Source: a bacterium
Lineage (GTDB): Bacteria; Bacillota; Clostridia; Christensenellales; CAG-138
Direction: 5' to 3'
NCBI GenBank assembly: GCA_022778545.1
Contig: JALFDW010000010.1
Coordinates: 62,001-126,000, forward strand
DNA: 64,000 nt
In this document: one piece after another, positions 24,418 to 33,115 of the stretch
Numbering within the stretch: position 1 is the first letter of the stretch
Layout: every line of letters starts with the position of its first letter
Notes under the pieces: generated by a model
What the model was told of the DNA's origin: nothing
Database searches by the model: none
The model's input: the letters and a program-made list of their open reading frames with translations, nothing else
Made by a program: the position numbers and the translations under genes

Positions 24418-26706
24418 ATGAGCGGAACCGTTGGAAAAAGCGAAAAGCGCGTGGATGCGTTCGATAAAGTAACAGGCCGCGCGCGCTATACGGATGACCT
24501 CTGCCCGAAGGACGCGCTCGTTGCAAAGGTGCTGCATTCCACGATCGCAAACGGCGTGGTGAAAAAGATCGATACGAGCGCGGCGGAGCAGATCGAAGGT
24601 GTGGTGAAGATCGTCACCTGCTTCGATGTGCCGCAGTATAAATTCCCGACGGCAGGGCACCCCTGGTCCACAGACCCACACCATCAGGATGTGGCTGACC
24701 GACTGCTCCTCACGAGCCGTGTGCGCTTCTACGGGGATGATGTTGCGGCCGTTGTTGCGGAAAACGAGGTCGCGGCGGCACAGGCGCTGAGAGCCATCCG
24801 CGTGGAATACGAGGAATACCCGTTCGTCCTCGATGCCGAAAAGGCCATGGAGCCGGGTGCGCCGCAGCTGCACGAAAACTATCCGAACAACATCCTTGCC
24901 CACACGAGCATCGTGAAGGGCGACTATGAGGCGGCGATCCAGGAGCCCGGTCTCATCCGGGTGGAAGGCTGGTATGACACCCCCACCGTGCAGCACTGCC
25001 ACATTGAAAACCACATCTGCTTTGCGGAGATGGAGGGCGGGCGCATCGTCATCACATCCTCTACGCAGATTCCGCACATCGTGCGGCGCATCGTGGGGCA
25101 GGCGCTGGGCATTCCGTGGGGCAATGTGCGCGTCATCAAGCCGTACATCGGCGGCGGCTTCGGCAACAAGCAGGATGCGCTGTATGAGCCGCTCTGCGCT
25201 TACCTCACCACGCAGGTGGGCGGCAGGCGCGTAAAGCTCGACGTCAGCCGGGAGGAGACCTTCGTTTCCAATCGTGTGCGCCATGCCATCCGCACGCATA
25301 TCATCTCCTACGTCCGTCCGGACGGCACCTTTGCCGCCCGAAAAATGGAGTGCTTCTCCAACCAGGGCGCATATGCCTCCCACGGCCATGGCATCGCGGC
25401 AAAGGGCATGGGCGCGTTCCCGCAGCTTTACCCGTGCGATAACGTGCAGTGCGATGCTTACACCGTTTTCACCAACCGGCCCGTTGCGGGCGCGATGCGA
25501 GGCTACGGCATCCCGCAGGCCATGTTCGCCGGGGAGAGCCACATCGAGGATGTGGCACGCGCGCTCAACATGGATCCACTCCAGTTCCGCCGCAAAAACA
25601 TGATGCCCGTCGGCTATGTGGACGGCTTCTCGAAGAACGAAAATTACTTCGATTCGCTGAACCAGTGCATCGAAAAGGGCATGGAATATCTCGACTACGA
25701 ACGCAAGATGGCGGAATACGCAAAGGAGACCGGCCCCGTTCGCCACGGCGTGGGCATGGCGATCTTCTGGTACAACACCGCCGTCTGGCCGATTTCGCTT
25801 GAATCCTCCTCCTGCAGGATGGTGCTGAACCAGGATGGCTCCATCCAGCTCCAGATGGGTGAAACGGAGATCGGGCAGGGTGCGGATACGGCCTTTGCGC
25901 AGATGGCGGCGGAAACGCTCGGCATCCCGTTCCGGAATGTGCATGTGGTCTCCGCGCAGGATACGGACATCACGCCCTTCGGCCTTGGCGCGTATGCTTC
26001 TCGGCAGACGTACATCGGCGGCTTTGCCATCAAGCAGACGGCGCTCATGATGAAGGAGCGCATCCTCAAATACGCCTATGAGCTTACGCGCATGGCGCCC
26101 TTTGAGATGGACATCGTCGAGGGAAATATCATCCGCAAGAACGACGGCCGCGTGCTCATGAGCCTCGGAGAACTTGCGACGGAGGCGCTCTACAGCCTTT
26201 CCCACAGCGAGCACATCACCGCCGAGAGCACCTACCAGATCAAAACAAACGCCTATTCCTTCGGCTGCTCGTTCGCGGAGGTGGAGGTGGATATCCCGCT
26301 GTGCAAGGTGAAGCTCCTCAACATCGTGAATGTGCATGACTGCGGCCGGCTCATCAACCCCGCGCTTGCGGAAGCGCAGGTGCACGGCGGCATGAGCATG
26401 GCAATCGGCTATGGGCTTTCCGAGCAGCTGCTCTTTGATGAGAAGACCGGGAAGCCGCTCAACAACAACTTGCTCGACTACAAGCTTTCCACGATGATGG
26501 ACCATCCGGACATTGCCGCGCGCTTTGTGGAAAATTACGAGCCCACGAGCGCTTACGGCACGAAGGCGCTGGGTGAGCCGCCAGCCTGCCCGGGCGCGCC
26601 TGCCATCCGGAACGCTATCCTGAACGCAACGGGCGTTGCCATCAACTGCGCGCCCATCACGCCGCATGTCCTCTTTGCGCGGTTCAAAGAGGAAGGACTG
26701 CTCTGA
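24418..26706 (+). CDS. xdhA: Xanthine dehydrogenase, molybdopterin-binding subunit
   Basis: The large catalytic subunit of a xanthine-dehydrogenase-type enzyme (762 residues). The N-terminal a/b hammerhead domain (about 15-120) has GRARYTDDL; the molybdenum-binding part contains KPYIGGGFGNKQD, AMRGYGIPQAMFA, ETEIGQGADTAFAQ and the C-terminal TKALGEPPACPGAPAI, whose Glu is the catalytic base in XDH. It oxidises hypoxanthine and xanthine. Start follows GGGAGG. The cofactor would need the MocA-like protein encoded in the divergent operon. Confidence 0.93.
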   Translation: MSGTVGKSEKRVDAFDKVTGRARYTDDLCPKDALVAKVLHSTIANGVVKKIDTSAAEQIEGVVKIVTCFDVPQYKFPTAGHPWSTDPHHQDVADRLLLTSRVRFYGDDVAAVVAENEVAAAQALRAIRVEYEEYPFVLDAEKAMEPGAPQLHENYPNNILAHTSIVKGDYEAAIQEPGLIRVEGWYDTPTVQHCHIENHICFAEMEGGRIVITSSTQIPHIVRRIVGQALGIPWGNVRVIKPYIGGGFGNKQDALYEPLCAYLTTQVGGRRVKLDVSREETFVSNRVRHAIRTHIISYVRPDGTFAARKMECFSNQGAYASHGHGIAAKGMGAFPQLYPCDNVQCDAYTVFTNRPVAGAMRGYGIPQAMFAGESHIEDVARALNMDPLQFRRKNMMPVGYVDGFSKNENYFDSLNQCIEKGMEYLDYERKMAEYAKETGPVRHGVGMAIFWYNTAVWPISLESSSCRMVLNQDGSIQLQMGETEIGQGADTAFAQMAAETLGIPFRNVHVVSAQDTDITPFGLGAYASRQTYIGGFAIKQTALMMKERILKYAYELTRMAPFEMDIVEGNIIRKNDGRVLMSLGELATEALYSLSHSEHITAESTYQIKTNAYSFGCSFAEVEVDIPLCKVKLLNIVNVHDCGRLINPALAEAQVHGGMSMAIGYGLSEQLLFDEKTGKPLNNNLLDYKLSTMMDHPDIAARFVENYEPTSAYGTKALGEPPACPGAPAIRNAILNATGVAINCAPITPHVLFARFKEEGLL

Positions 26707-26722
26707 AAGGGGGGAGTGCCAA

Positions 26723-27604
26723 ATGTATGACATCAAAGCATTGTATGAAGCCGAAAGCGTAGCTCACGCAACGGAGCTGCTGCTTGCGCACCCGGAGGCA
26801 AAGGTGATCGCAGGCGGGAGCGACGTGCTCATCCAGATGCGCGAGGGCAGGCTTGCCGGCGCAACGCTCGTTTCCATCTACGGGCTTGACGAGCTGCGCG
26901 GCGTCACCATGGAGGCGGACGGAACAATCCGCATCGGCTCGCTCACGAGCTTTTCCCACATCACAAAGAGCCCCATCATCGAGGAACACATCCGCGTGCT
27001 GGGCGAGGCGGTGGACATGGTGGGCGGCCCGCAGATCCGCAACATCGGCACGATCGGCGGCAACACCTGCAACGGCGTAACGAGCGCGGACTCCGCATCC
27101 ACCCTTGTGGCGTATGACGCCATCGTGGAGCTTACGGGCGCGGAAGGGAAACGCCTTGTGCCCATCCGGGAGTTCTATATCAAGGCCGGCAAGGTCGACC
27201 TTCGCCCCGGCGAGATCGAAACGGCCATCCTTATCCCGAGGGAGAGCTACGAAGGCTGCAAGGGGCATTACATTAAATACGCCATGCGCAACGCCATGGA
27301 CATTGCCACCTGCGGCTGCTCGGCGAACGTGAAGCTTTCCGCGGATAAAAAGACCATCGAACGCGCGCGCCTTGCCTATGGCGTAGCCGGCCCCGTGCCG
27401 ATGCGCGCCCCCTCTGCGGAGGCGGCGGCTAATGGGAAGCCCATTTCGGCGGAGACCGTGGAGGCGTTTGCAAAAGCGGCTTTGGACGACGTAAACCCGC
27501 GCACCAGCTGGCGCGCGACGAAGGAATTCCGCCTGCACCTCGTGGAAGAGCTTGCGCGGCGCGCGCTCAGCGAGGCGATCCGGCTTTCGGGAGGTGAACT
27601 CTGA
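26723..27604 (+). CDS. xdhB: Xanthine dehydrogenase, FAD-binding subunit
   Basis: The medium subunit that carries electrons from the iron-sulfur protein to FAD. It has an FAD-binding PCMH fold with AKVIAGGSDVLIQMREG near residue 30 and the IRNIGTIGGNTCNG motif near residue 110. The start at 26723 follows a GGGGGGAG site; the reading from 26636 overlaps xdhA and is rejected. The 293-residue length fits. Its stop and the xdhC start share one base (TGATG). Confidence 0.93.
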   Translation: MYDIKALYEAESVAHATELLLAHPEAKVIAGGSDVLIQMREGRLAGATLVSIYGLDELRGVTMEADGTIRIGSLTSFSHITKSPIIEEHIRVLGEAVDMVGGPQIRNIGTIGGNTCNGVTSADSASTLVAYDAIVELTGAEGKRLVPIREFYIKAGKVDLRPGEIETAILIPRESYEGCKGHYIKYAMRNAMDIATCGCSANVKLSADKKTIERARLAYGVAGPVPMRAPSAEAAANGKPISAETVEAFAKAALDDVNPRTSWRATKEFRLHLVEELARRALSEAIRLSGGEL

Positions 27605-28095
27605 TGCATGAAACGCAGTATAAACTTGTAAAATGCACCATCAACGGCAGGCGCGTTGAAAAAATGGTGGATGTGCGCGCATCGTTGACCGACATGCTAC
27701 GCAATGACTTCAGCCTCAATTCCGTGAAAAAGGGCTGTGAGGTGGGCGAGTGCGGCGCATGCAACGTGCTCATCGACGGAGAATGTTTCAACTCCTGCAT
27801 CTACCTTGCCATCTGGGCGGACGGAAAGAACATCCGCACGCTGGAAGGTCTGCTCGGGCCAAACGGCGAGCTTTCGGACATTCAGCAGGCGTTCATCGAC
27901 GAAACGGCGGTGCAGTGCGGCTTCTGTACGCCGGGCTTCATCATGACGGCCGTGGAGATCCTCGAATCCGGCAAGGAATACACACGGGATGAGCTGCGCA
28001 AGCTTCTTTCCGGGCATCTCTGCCGCTGCACGGGCTATGAGAACATCCTGAACGCCGTGGAAAAGACGATGAAGCGCAGGCTTCAGAAGGGTTAA
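27604..28095 (+). CDS. xdhC: Xanthine dehydrogenase, [2Fe-2S] subunit
   Basis: The small iron-sulfur subunit (163 residues). The plant-type ferredoxin motif is GCEVGECGACNVL with a further Cys at ECFNSC; the second cluster motif is CGFCTPG and CRCTGYE. It passes electrons from the molybdenum centre to FAD. It is the last gene of the operon before a strong terminator. Confidence 0.94.
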   Translation: MHETQYKLVKCTINGRRVEKMVDVRASLTDMLRNDFSLNSVKKGCEVGECGACNVLIDGECFNSCIYLAIWADGKNIRTLEGLLGPNGELSDIQQAFIDETAVQCGFCTPGFIMTAVEILESGKEYTRDELRKLLSGHLCRCTGYENILNAVEKTMKRRLQKG

Positions 28096-28144
28096 GGCAT
28101 TCTTAGAAAACCTTAAAAGAAGAGAATTTGCTTTCCTGACAGAC

Positions 28145-28180
28145 AAAACAGCGGCTCCCGTTTCCGGGAGCCGCTGTTGT
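28145..28180. terminator. Strong bidirectional terminator between xdhC and the surface protein
   Basis: Perfect 13-base arms ACAGCGGCTCCCG and CGGGAGCCGCTGT around a TTTC loop, with T-rich tails on both strands. Confidence 0.85.
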
Positions 28181-28210
28181 TATTATGCTTGGTTCCTTGA
28201 AAGAGCTGCC

Positions 28211-31200
28211 TCAGCAGGAGCGCCTTTCCCGGCTGACTGCGAAGAGAGCGACTGCCGCAAGGATGCACAGGAAGGGTACGAAGCTTGCCGCTGCGCCGGT
28301 CTGCGGCGGGGCGGGGGAAGGATCGACCGGTGTGGCAGGCTGGAGCTGCGGATTGGAAACGACCGTGCCGCCCGCGGAGATGCCGGAGCCGCCCGGGTTG
28401 TCGTTCGGCTGCAGATTGCCTGCGCCGGCCTCGAGCATGGCGAGCGCGGCTTCGATCTCCGCCGGGGAAGCGGCTGCCGCAATGGCCGCCTTCACCTTAT
28501 CGGCCAGCTCGCTTGCCGAGCCGAACAGGCTCACAGGCTGGTTCTTCAGGAACTCATCCACCTTGGCGTTTGCCGCGGCCTTCAGCTGCGCGAGCCGATC
28601 CGGGGAGACGATCTCTGCGGTGTAGGTAACGCCGTTGTTCCGGATCACATACAGGTTTGCCGTGTCGCCTGCTGCAAGCTTTGCCTGGAGGGCTTCGGAC
28701 AGCGCAAGCGTACCGTCCGCATTCACGGTAATATCATAATAGAACCTGTTCGCCGCAAGCTTCTCGCCTGCCTTTACTTCGCTGGCGAGGGTGTAGGCCA
28801 CAACGCCGCCGCCGGGCGTGGAGGTCTTACTCGCAACAAAGTCGGTCGGCAGCGCAATGGCCGCGCCGTCCTTTGCAAGGCGGATGGCCGCCGCGTCTAC
28901 GATCTGCGCGGAAACGGGTACGCGTTCCACGGAGCCGGCTTTCACCTTGCTGCCCACAACGTACATCACGCCGCGGGTGCTTGAGCTGCCATGGGTGCGG
29001 ATCGCGTTGTCAAGCTCTGCTGCCGTGCAGGTGCCGAGCACATCACCGCCCGCAAGCTCGCTGGTGTCACCGCTGACGCAGACATACCGGAAGGTGACCG
29101 TGCCGTCCTCCGCCGTGTCGTAGGCATAGACTACGATCTGGCACTTGCTGCTGGAATTTGTCGTGGGAATCGCGCCGCCGTGGATATACAGGCCTACGAT
29201 GTTGCCATCCGCAATCGCCTGCTGCACGAGCGTGGGCGTTGTGCCGAACTGAGTGTATGCCTTGTGGCCGAAGAGGCCTGCCTTAAAGATGGTGTATGCC
29301 CAGTTGCCCCAGCCGGTGCTGTAATCGTAGCCGTTGAGCGCCACTTCTTCAAAGAGTGCATCGGAGCCGCGGCTGTTGACCATCATGAGCATCATGTTCT
29401 CAAAGCGCCAGGAAGCCATGCCGCTTGCGTGGCCGTAAGCGCTCGTGGGGAGAATGTCCACGGAAGCGGACTTCGGGAGCGCATCCGCGGAGGTGCTGCC
29501 CGTGTAAACGGCTTCGGTGCTGCTGTAGGAAGATTTCTTGTAGGTGAAGTTCAGGCCGAACACGGTGGGGACGTTGCCCTCATCGTCCGCGCGCAGGATC
29601 ACGCGGAACTGCACATCCTTTACATTCGCGGTCGCGCTGCTGCCGCGCACCGTGAACATATCCGTGCCCAGCTTCAGATAATCATCCTGTGCGGAGGTGG
29701 AAGTGCTCTGGACGCCGGAACCGAATTTGCCCCAGGTGAACCAGTCGCTCCATGCGCCTTCCGCAAGCTCCGCGACTGCGCGCACCTGCAGCTCTACGCT
29801 GGAGGCGCCGGGCGTCACGGCGTTGATGGTGGCCATCAGGTATTCCCACGCCCATTCGTTGGAGTAGATGGGCGTCGTGTAAGTGCCGGAGGGTGCGCCG
29901 CTCTTCAGCGTGATCTCGCCTGCGCTGCTGCGTGCGGCGGTTTCGGAAAGCATGCCTTCGCCAAGGTTCACATGCACGAGGTTGCCGTCTGTCGCAACGG
30001 TGCCGTATTCCTCCTCCGCGCTCAGCGCCTTCTTGCTGACTGCGGAAAGGGTGGCGGTGTAGCGGCGGCCGTTGTTCGCTATGGCATAAACGGTCAGGGT
30101 GCGCGTTTCGCCTTCGGGGATGCCGGCCTTATAGAGGGCGTCCGCCGCGTCGAAAACGAGGTTGCCGTCATCGTCCGTCTTGATGCCGGTGTAGAAGAAC
30201 GTGTTGTTCGCGCTCACCTGGATGCGGTTTTCATACACGATGGAAGCATCGCTTGCCTCGGAGGCCGTCGTCCGGATGCCTTCCACGGTGTAAGCCAGCA
30301 CGCCGCGGCCGAGCGTCGCGCGTTTGCCGATGGTGAAATCCGTGAGGTCAACGGCAGAGCCGTCCGCCTTCATGGTGTAAACATTTTCTTTTTCCGTGGC
30401 GTTCAGCGTCGCCGCAATGCGCTCTACACCCGTCACCGGTGCACCGGATTCCGGAGTGGAGGAAATGCAATACATGAGCTGATTCGTCCAGCAGTTCTTA
30501 AGGTATTTCCACTGGTAGCGGTGGAAGCTCGTCGCATCGTTCTTGGAATAAGTGTCGCTCGAAATGAAGTACAGGTGATCATCGTCCATCACACCATCCT
30601 CGTATTCATAGCCGATGATCGAGATGAGGTGGCCGCCCGTTCCGCCGTAGGAACCCGGCAGATAAGGATACGAACTGGAGGAGTTCGGGCTGTAACTCAC
30701 AGAGAGGCCCACGCTGCGGCCGTTGGCAAGTTCCTGCAGCATGATGTCCTTGTTGCCGTACTGTGCGTACGATTCATAGCCGTACAGGCCGGCAGCGGAG
30801 GTGCAGAATGCCCAGTTGCCAAAGCCGTAGTTGAAGTCCTGCACGGAAAGGGCAAGTTCTTCCGGAATGAGGTCAAGTTCCGGATTGCGCGCATTGAGCA
30901 GCACCGTGATGGTGGAGGGGCTGCAGATGCTGCCGCCGATCTCCGGATCGCGGATAAGCTGGGAATAGGCGGGCGCGGCGTTGAATTTACTTGCCGGGAG
31001 CGCCGTCACCGGGGTTTCCGGATATGCTGCGACCACATCGCCGCCCTTGACGGAGAAGGTTATCTGCCGGAGCACGGGGGACTGTACGTCCGCGCTGTCG
31101 CGGCGGAGCACGGCACGGAACTGCGCCTTTGTGATGGTGCCGCCGGGGATGTATTCATCTACCGCGTCATCATCGTTGCAGCCGCGCAGGATGGACATGC

Positions 31201-31576
31201 CATATTTGCCCCAGGAGAACCAATCGTCCCATGCGCCGTCCGTGAAGGCGCGCGCTTCGATTTCTACGCTTGTGCCATCGTAAATAGCGGCGTTCCACGA
31301 ACCCACCATTTTGTAGAAATCAGCGATGGTGTACACCGCAGAGGTAAACGTGCCCTCCGTTGCGCCTTCGGCAAGCGCAAGCGCGCCGTTGCCGACGCTT
31401 GTGGGAACAAGGCCTTCCAACGTGCCCGCGGCAAAGTCCGCAGCCGTTGTGACCTTGATCACGCTCTTGTCCGCAGCTTCGATCACCTATTCGCCTTCGG
31501 CAAAAACGGCCGCAGGCACGAGGCAAAGCGCCATCAGCAGGGCAAGGATAAGGGATAACAGCTTTCTTGTTTTCAT
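28211..31576 (-). pseudogene. Large C39-like surface protein, frame broken by an amber codon after the signal peptide
   Basis: ATG 31576 starts a clean signal peptide (LLSLILALLMALCLVPAAVFA), but codon 30 at 31487-31489 is TAG, after which the same frame stays open for 1091 residues. The body has two tandem units, each with a beta-rich domain ending in a DWFxWGKxG pattern followed by a peptidase-C39-like domain. The first has the putative catalytic Cys (ICSPST) and His (TGGHLIS); the second lacks both. The C-terminus is PPQTG, a hydrophobic helix and RERRS, a sortase-type signal. One C-to-T change from CAG would explain the break. Confidence 0.75.
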
Positions 31577-31791
31577 TTGTGCAAGCAATGCTCCTTCCTT
31601 TGTTTTTTAAACCTGTAGCCTGAATAGACTTTCAAGGCAAAATACAACAAAATAGGTTCAAACACGCAGCGTTCGGGTTTAAAATAAAAATATAAACACG
31701 GCGGGGCAAGCTGCCCGGCCGGAAAGGAAAGTGCGGTTTTCGGTTCGGTTTTTAATGAATCGGCGCTGTTTTGGGCGCATTCGCTTAAAAC

Positions 31792-31815
31792 AACGATTGT
31801 TATAACGATTGTTAT
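31792..31815. repeat. Tandem 12-base operator-like repeat
   Basis: AACGATTGTTAT occurs twice without a gap; each copy forms part of an ATAAC-gatt-GTTAT dyad. It lies just downstream of the -10 box of the surface-protein promoter, a typical repressor position. Confidence 0.55.
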
Positions 31816-31822
31816 ATTGATA

Positions 31823-31851
31823 ATTATACCCCATAGTGCAGCATATTGAAA
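31823..31851 (-). promoter_or_regulatory. Promoter of the large surface-protein gene
   Basis: TTTCAA, 17 bases and TATAAT. The leader to the ATG is about 240 bases and begins with the tandem operator-like repeat. Confidence 0.65.
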
Positions 31852-31954
31852 GTGATTTGTTCTATCTCGTTTCTGTTTTTTCTGCAAGATTTATTCACAC
31901 TCCGGGAAATGACGTTGGCGGCGGATTTAAATTCGGCGACAGCGGATTTTCCTC

Positions 31955-31983
31955 TTTATTTTTATGCAATAAAGATGTATAAT
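31955..31983 (+). promoter_or_regulatory. Probable promoter of carA-carB
   Basis: A perfect TATAAT at 31978-31983 with a poor -35 (TTTATT) at 17 bases. The start codon of carA is 47 bases on, after an AGGAGG site. Confidence 0.5.
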
Positions 31984-32029
31984 AAAACGAAATGTGCGTT
32001 TGCAATGTTTTTATATATAGGAGGCATGG

Positions 32030-33115
32030 ATGCAAAAGGGTTACTTGATTCTGGAAAACGGCCAGGTGTTCCCCGGCGTGCGCTGCGGCGCGCCGAAGAA
32101 CGCCGTGGGCGAGCTGGTGTTCACCACCGGTATGACGGGGTACCTTGAAACGCTTACCGACCCGAGCTATTACGGGCAGATCGTGATGCAGACCTTCCCG
32201 CTCATCGGAAATTACGGCGTGATCCCCGCTGATTTTGAGAGCGCACGCTCCCATGTGCGGGCCTATGTTGCGCGCGAGCTCTGCGCCGATCCTTCCAACT
32301 TCCGGGCGGCGGGCGCGCTTTCGGAATGGCTTGCGGCGCAGGGGATACCCTGCCTTACGGGGGTGGACACGCGGCAGCTTACGCGCATTGTGCGCGAACG
32401 CGGCGTGATGAACGCGATCCTCTCCACAGAGCCTGTGCTGAGCGACGCGGAGAAGCGCGCCCTGCGCAATTACCGCGTGCGCGAGGCGGTGGAAGCCGTC
32501 ACCTGCAAAAAGAGCTTTTCCGAGGGGAAGGGCCGCCGCGTGGTGCTCTGCGATTACGGCGCCAAGGCGAATATCCGCCGGGAGCTCGTGAAGCGCGGGT
32601 GCGAAGTCATTACCGTGCCGGGGCGTACGCCCGGGGCGGAGATCCTTGCCCTCCGGCCGGATGGCATCATGCTTTCCAACGGCCCGGGCGACCCGGCGGA
32701 CAACGCGCCGATCATCCGGCAGATCCGCTTCCTGTTCGATTCCGGCGTGCCAATGTTCGGCATCTGCCTTGGCCACCAGATGATGGCCATCGCCTATGGA
32801 GGCCGCACCCGCAAAATGAAATACGGCCACCGCGGCGCGAACCAGCCCGTGCAGAACACGCGCACCGGCCGTGTCTACATCACGAGCCAGAACCACGGCT
32901 ACTGCGTCGTGGGGGAAAGCCTGGGTCTCGGCGCGGAGCTGACCTACATCAACGCCAACGACGGCACCTGTGAAGGCGTCCGCTATGAAGAGTTTCCCGG
33001 CTTTTCGGTGCAGTTTCACCCGGAAGCCTGCGGCGGCCCGCTGGATACGGGCTTCCTGTTTGATGAATTTATCGCTCTGATGGAGGAGGTGAACGTCAAT
33101 GCCGCTCAATCCTGA
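32030..33115 (+). CDS. carA: Carbamoyl-phosphate synthase small subunit
   Basis: The glutaminase subunit that supplies ammonia for carbamoyl phosphate, the precursor of arginine and pyrimidines. The N-terminal CarA domain (about 1-140) includes GELVFTTGMTGYLETLTDPSY. The class I glutaminase domain has LSNGPGDP, nucleophile C246 in GICLGHQ, and H330 with E332 in QFHPEA. The 361-residue length is normal. It overlaps carB by 17 bases. Confidence 0.95.
   Translation: MQKGYLILENGQVFPGVRCGAPKNAVGELVFTTGMTGYLETLTDPSYYGQIVMQTFPLIGNYGVIPADFESARSHVRAYVARELCADPSNFRAAGALSEWLAAQGIPCLTGVDTRQLTRIVRERGVMNAILSTEPVLSDAEKRALRNYRVREAVEAVTCKKSFSEGKGRRVVLCDYGAKANIRRELVKRGCEVITVPGRTPGAEILALRPDGIMLSNGPGDPADNAPIIRQIRFLFDSGVPMFGICLGHQMMAIAYGGRTRKMKYGHRGANQPVQNTRTGRVYITSQNHGYCVVGESLGLGAELTYINANDGTCEGVRYEEFPGFSVQFHPEACGGPLDTGFLFDEFIALMEEVNVNAAQS

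Noticed and set aside
22297-26736. Upstream extension of the hydantoinase frame on the minus strand to a 1934-residue reading
   Set aside because: It lies opposite ade and xdhA and shows the His/Arg/Asp-rich, low-complexity composition of an antisense frame in GC-rich genes. The true start with a ribosome site is at 22296.
31487-31489. TAG read as pyrrolysine
   Set aside because: No pyl genes or PYLIS-like structure are seen in the window and the site is in the signal-peptide junction, so a simple CAG-to-TAG change is more likely. Left open as a check.
28991-31558. 855-codon open frame on the plus strand
   Set aside because: Antisense to the C39-like surface protein, which has clear domain order, signal peptide and sortase motif; the plus frame has none.
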